A DNA stretch of 64,000 nt from Diplonema papillatum (taxonomy: Eukaryota; Euglenozoa; Diplonemea; Diplonemida; Diplonemidae): assembly GCA_030068145.1 (NCBI GenBank), contig JAPJBO010000413.1, forward strand, positions 62,001 through 126,000, given 5' to 3'. The translations under genes and the position numbers were made by a program. This document shows positions 62,688 to 64,000 of this stretch, one piece after another. Position 1 is the first letter of the stretch. Each line of letters starts with the position of its first letter. Below the pieces are notes generated by a model that did not search any database, was not told the origin of the DNA, and saw nothing but the letters and a program-made list of their open reading frames with translations.

Positions 62688-63475
62688 AGATTTCGAGCCT
62701 GATCACAGCTGCTGGAGCGAAGACACGGCCTGCTGAAACCTTCTGGACAGGTCCGCAGCCATCTTCAGTAGGGCTTACTTTGATTCCGACGGGTCGCTGC
62801 ATTGACGGCTCCCTCAGGCGGTAATCCCTTGCGGAAACTCTTGCTACGTTCTCCAGAGCAAGGGAAAGATCAACGATGCCCTTCTGTGCAATCTTCTCCT
62901 CGTACAAAGCCAACACGAGAGCGTTAACGCTCGCACGGCGGCAAAAAGATTTCGTGCCTGATCACAGCCCCTGTTGAGACCTTCTAGACAGGTCCGCAGC
63001 CATCTTCAGCAGGGCTTACTTTGATTCCGACGGGCCGCTGCATTGACGGCTCCCTTAGGCGGCAATCCCTTGCGGAAACTCTTGCCACGTTCATCAGCGC
63101 AAGGGAAAGATCAACGGTGCCCTGCTGTGCACTCTTCCCTCGTACAAAGCCAGCACGAGAGCGTTATCGCTCGCACTGCGGCAAATGATTTCGTGCGTGA
63201 TCACAGCAGCGAAGACGGGAGACCTCTACACAGGTCCAAGCCCAGGCCGACAAAAAAGACAACCCTCTTCAGTAGTGCTTACTCTAACTCCGACGGGTCG
63301 AAAAGCCAAGTTGACGGGCAAACCGCCGTCTGCACGACTCCCGTAGGCGGTATCCTTTGCAAAAACTCTTGTCACGTGCTTCAGTACGGTGGAACGCGTC
63401 ATCAACGGTGCCTTTCTGTGCACCCCTTCTACCGTACAAAGCCAGCACGAGAGCATCTTGCTCGCACGGCGTCAA
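62688..63475 (+). repeat. three tandem ~245-290-bp repeats
   Basis: Units at about 62688-62945, 62946-63188 and 63189-63475, each with GATTTCGTGC.TGATCACAGC, CAGGTCCGCAGCCATCTTCA (or derivative), TTGATTCCGACGGG, AAGGGAAAGATCAACG and CAGCACGAGAGCGTT. Unit 3 is more diverged. On the minus strand the units encode a similar peptide (IVDLSLALENVARVSARDYR in unit 1), not recognised. Confidence 0.85.
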
Positions 63476-63503
63476 CAGAACTACTTGGGGGGGCTAATTA
63501 CTA

Positions 63504-63600
63504 TCGAACCGTATAATACAATTGAACCGTATAATACAATTGAACTTTTTTTCGGGGAATCGGCGCATCCCAACCGTATAATACAATTGAATTGTAATGT
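63504..63600 (+). repeat. three copies of ACCGTATAATACAATTGAA
   Basis: Two adjacent copies and a third about 45 bp further right. Confidence 0.85.
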
Positions 63601-64000
63601 TACTGTACGGCTGACACTTTCGCACTGCCGTTGAGTGTGAGCCAGCCAGTGAGGCGGTTTCAGGGCCGTTTTCGTTTCGGCTTTTTTTTGGAAAAGTCAT
63701 GTTGGACCTCCAAAGCGGAGAAGAAATCTTAAAACGAGGTTTTGGCGTGCATTCCGAACCCGGGTCTTCCAAAGGTTTTGAGCATGATCATGATGATGTC
63801 GCTGATGCCGTTGCTCGTGCCAAAGTCTTGGAGCTGGCTGTGTGTGCGGGGATCATGAAGCACAAACATGGCAATGGGCCGACAATCGCAGTGTGGCGGT
63901 GGCTCCGGAGCTGCTGAGCCAGCTCACGGTCACGATTGGCAGTGTCTCCGGCTGGCTCCGAAGCTAAACTCCATGGCATGGGGGCGATGGCCCATCGGAT
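63601..64000. other. right edge, no clear gene
   Basis: A 72-codon plus-strand frame (63699-63917) with a GFEHDHDDVADAVARAKVLE stretch has plausible composition but no recognised family; it could be an exon. Confidence 0.2.

Noticed and set aside
1..64000. Dinoflagellate-type spliced-leader relics
   Set aside because: No match to the TTGGCTCAAG-type leader end was noticed upstream of any gene; not an exhaustive search.

Overview
This is eukaryotic nuclear DNA from a repeat-rich protist genome. Spliced genes with GT-AG introns, an EMAP-like WD40 protein, a dual-specificity-phosphatase-like N-terminus, multi-copy six-TM cyclase-homology proteins, LINE and RT-RNase H relics, and a tRNA-derived short repeat all point that way. 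The mix would fit an alveolate or stramenopile (for example a chromerid-like organism), but nothing here fixes the taxon. No dinoflagellate spliced-leader sequence was noticed. Genes with clear structure lie on the minus strand.

Left part (1-13.3 kb), the gene-bearing end: the 5' end of a phosphatase-like gene running off the left edge (1-461), a LINE C-terminal relic (1144-1677), a coiled-coil protein (2804-3931), a Cys/His-rich protein with three repeated metal-binding modules (4401-5252), a five-exon EMAP-like gene whose reconstructed CDS is in frame throughout (7872-11729, 751 aa), and a small putative secreted protein (12941-13264). The phosphatase-like and EMAP-like genes share a block of about 120 bp just upstream of their start codons.

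Middle-left (13.9-25.4 kb) is almost pure repeat: an inverted/tandem repeat field; a 1.2-kb element with 31-bp inverted ends carrying a SAP-like/gag-like ORF broken by a 44-bp tandem duplication; a 4.4-kb element with 30-bp inverted ends carrying a Cys-rich ORF and a 3.3-kb G-rich 41-bp minisatellite; a 0.9-kb 16-bp minisatellite; a tRNA-derived SINE-like copy; and a MITE.

Middle (25.6-47.3 kb) is a segmentally duplicated array of five copies of one gene family, all on the minus strand: three full-length six-TM proteins with a class III cyclase-homology domain (25625-27448, 33334-35220, 44946-46859), one 5'-truncated copy (29436-30986) and one C-terminal fragment (43009-43541). The cyclase domain keeps the fold motifs but lacks one metal-binding Asp and the transition-state Asn/Arg, so it looks like a pseudocyclase family. 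Dispersed repeats, 75-bp hairpins and SINE copies lie between copies; one SINE sits directly upstream of a start codon.

Right part (47.5-64 kb) is transposon debris: minisatellites, two 320-bp direct repeats that look identical, a nested inverted repeat, an RT-RNase H pseudogene (minus strand), and a 2.0-kb element with TIRs and a TA target duplication (59425-61416) that contains a degenerate 18S rRNA segment and a frameshifted acidic/Cys-rich ORF. A second copy of the 18S-derived piece lies at 32379-32588. Comparisons were made by eye; no alignments or database searches were run.
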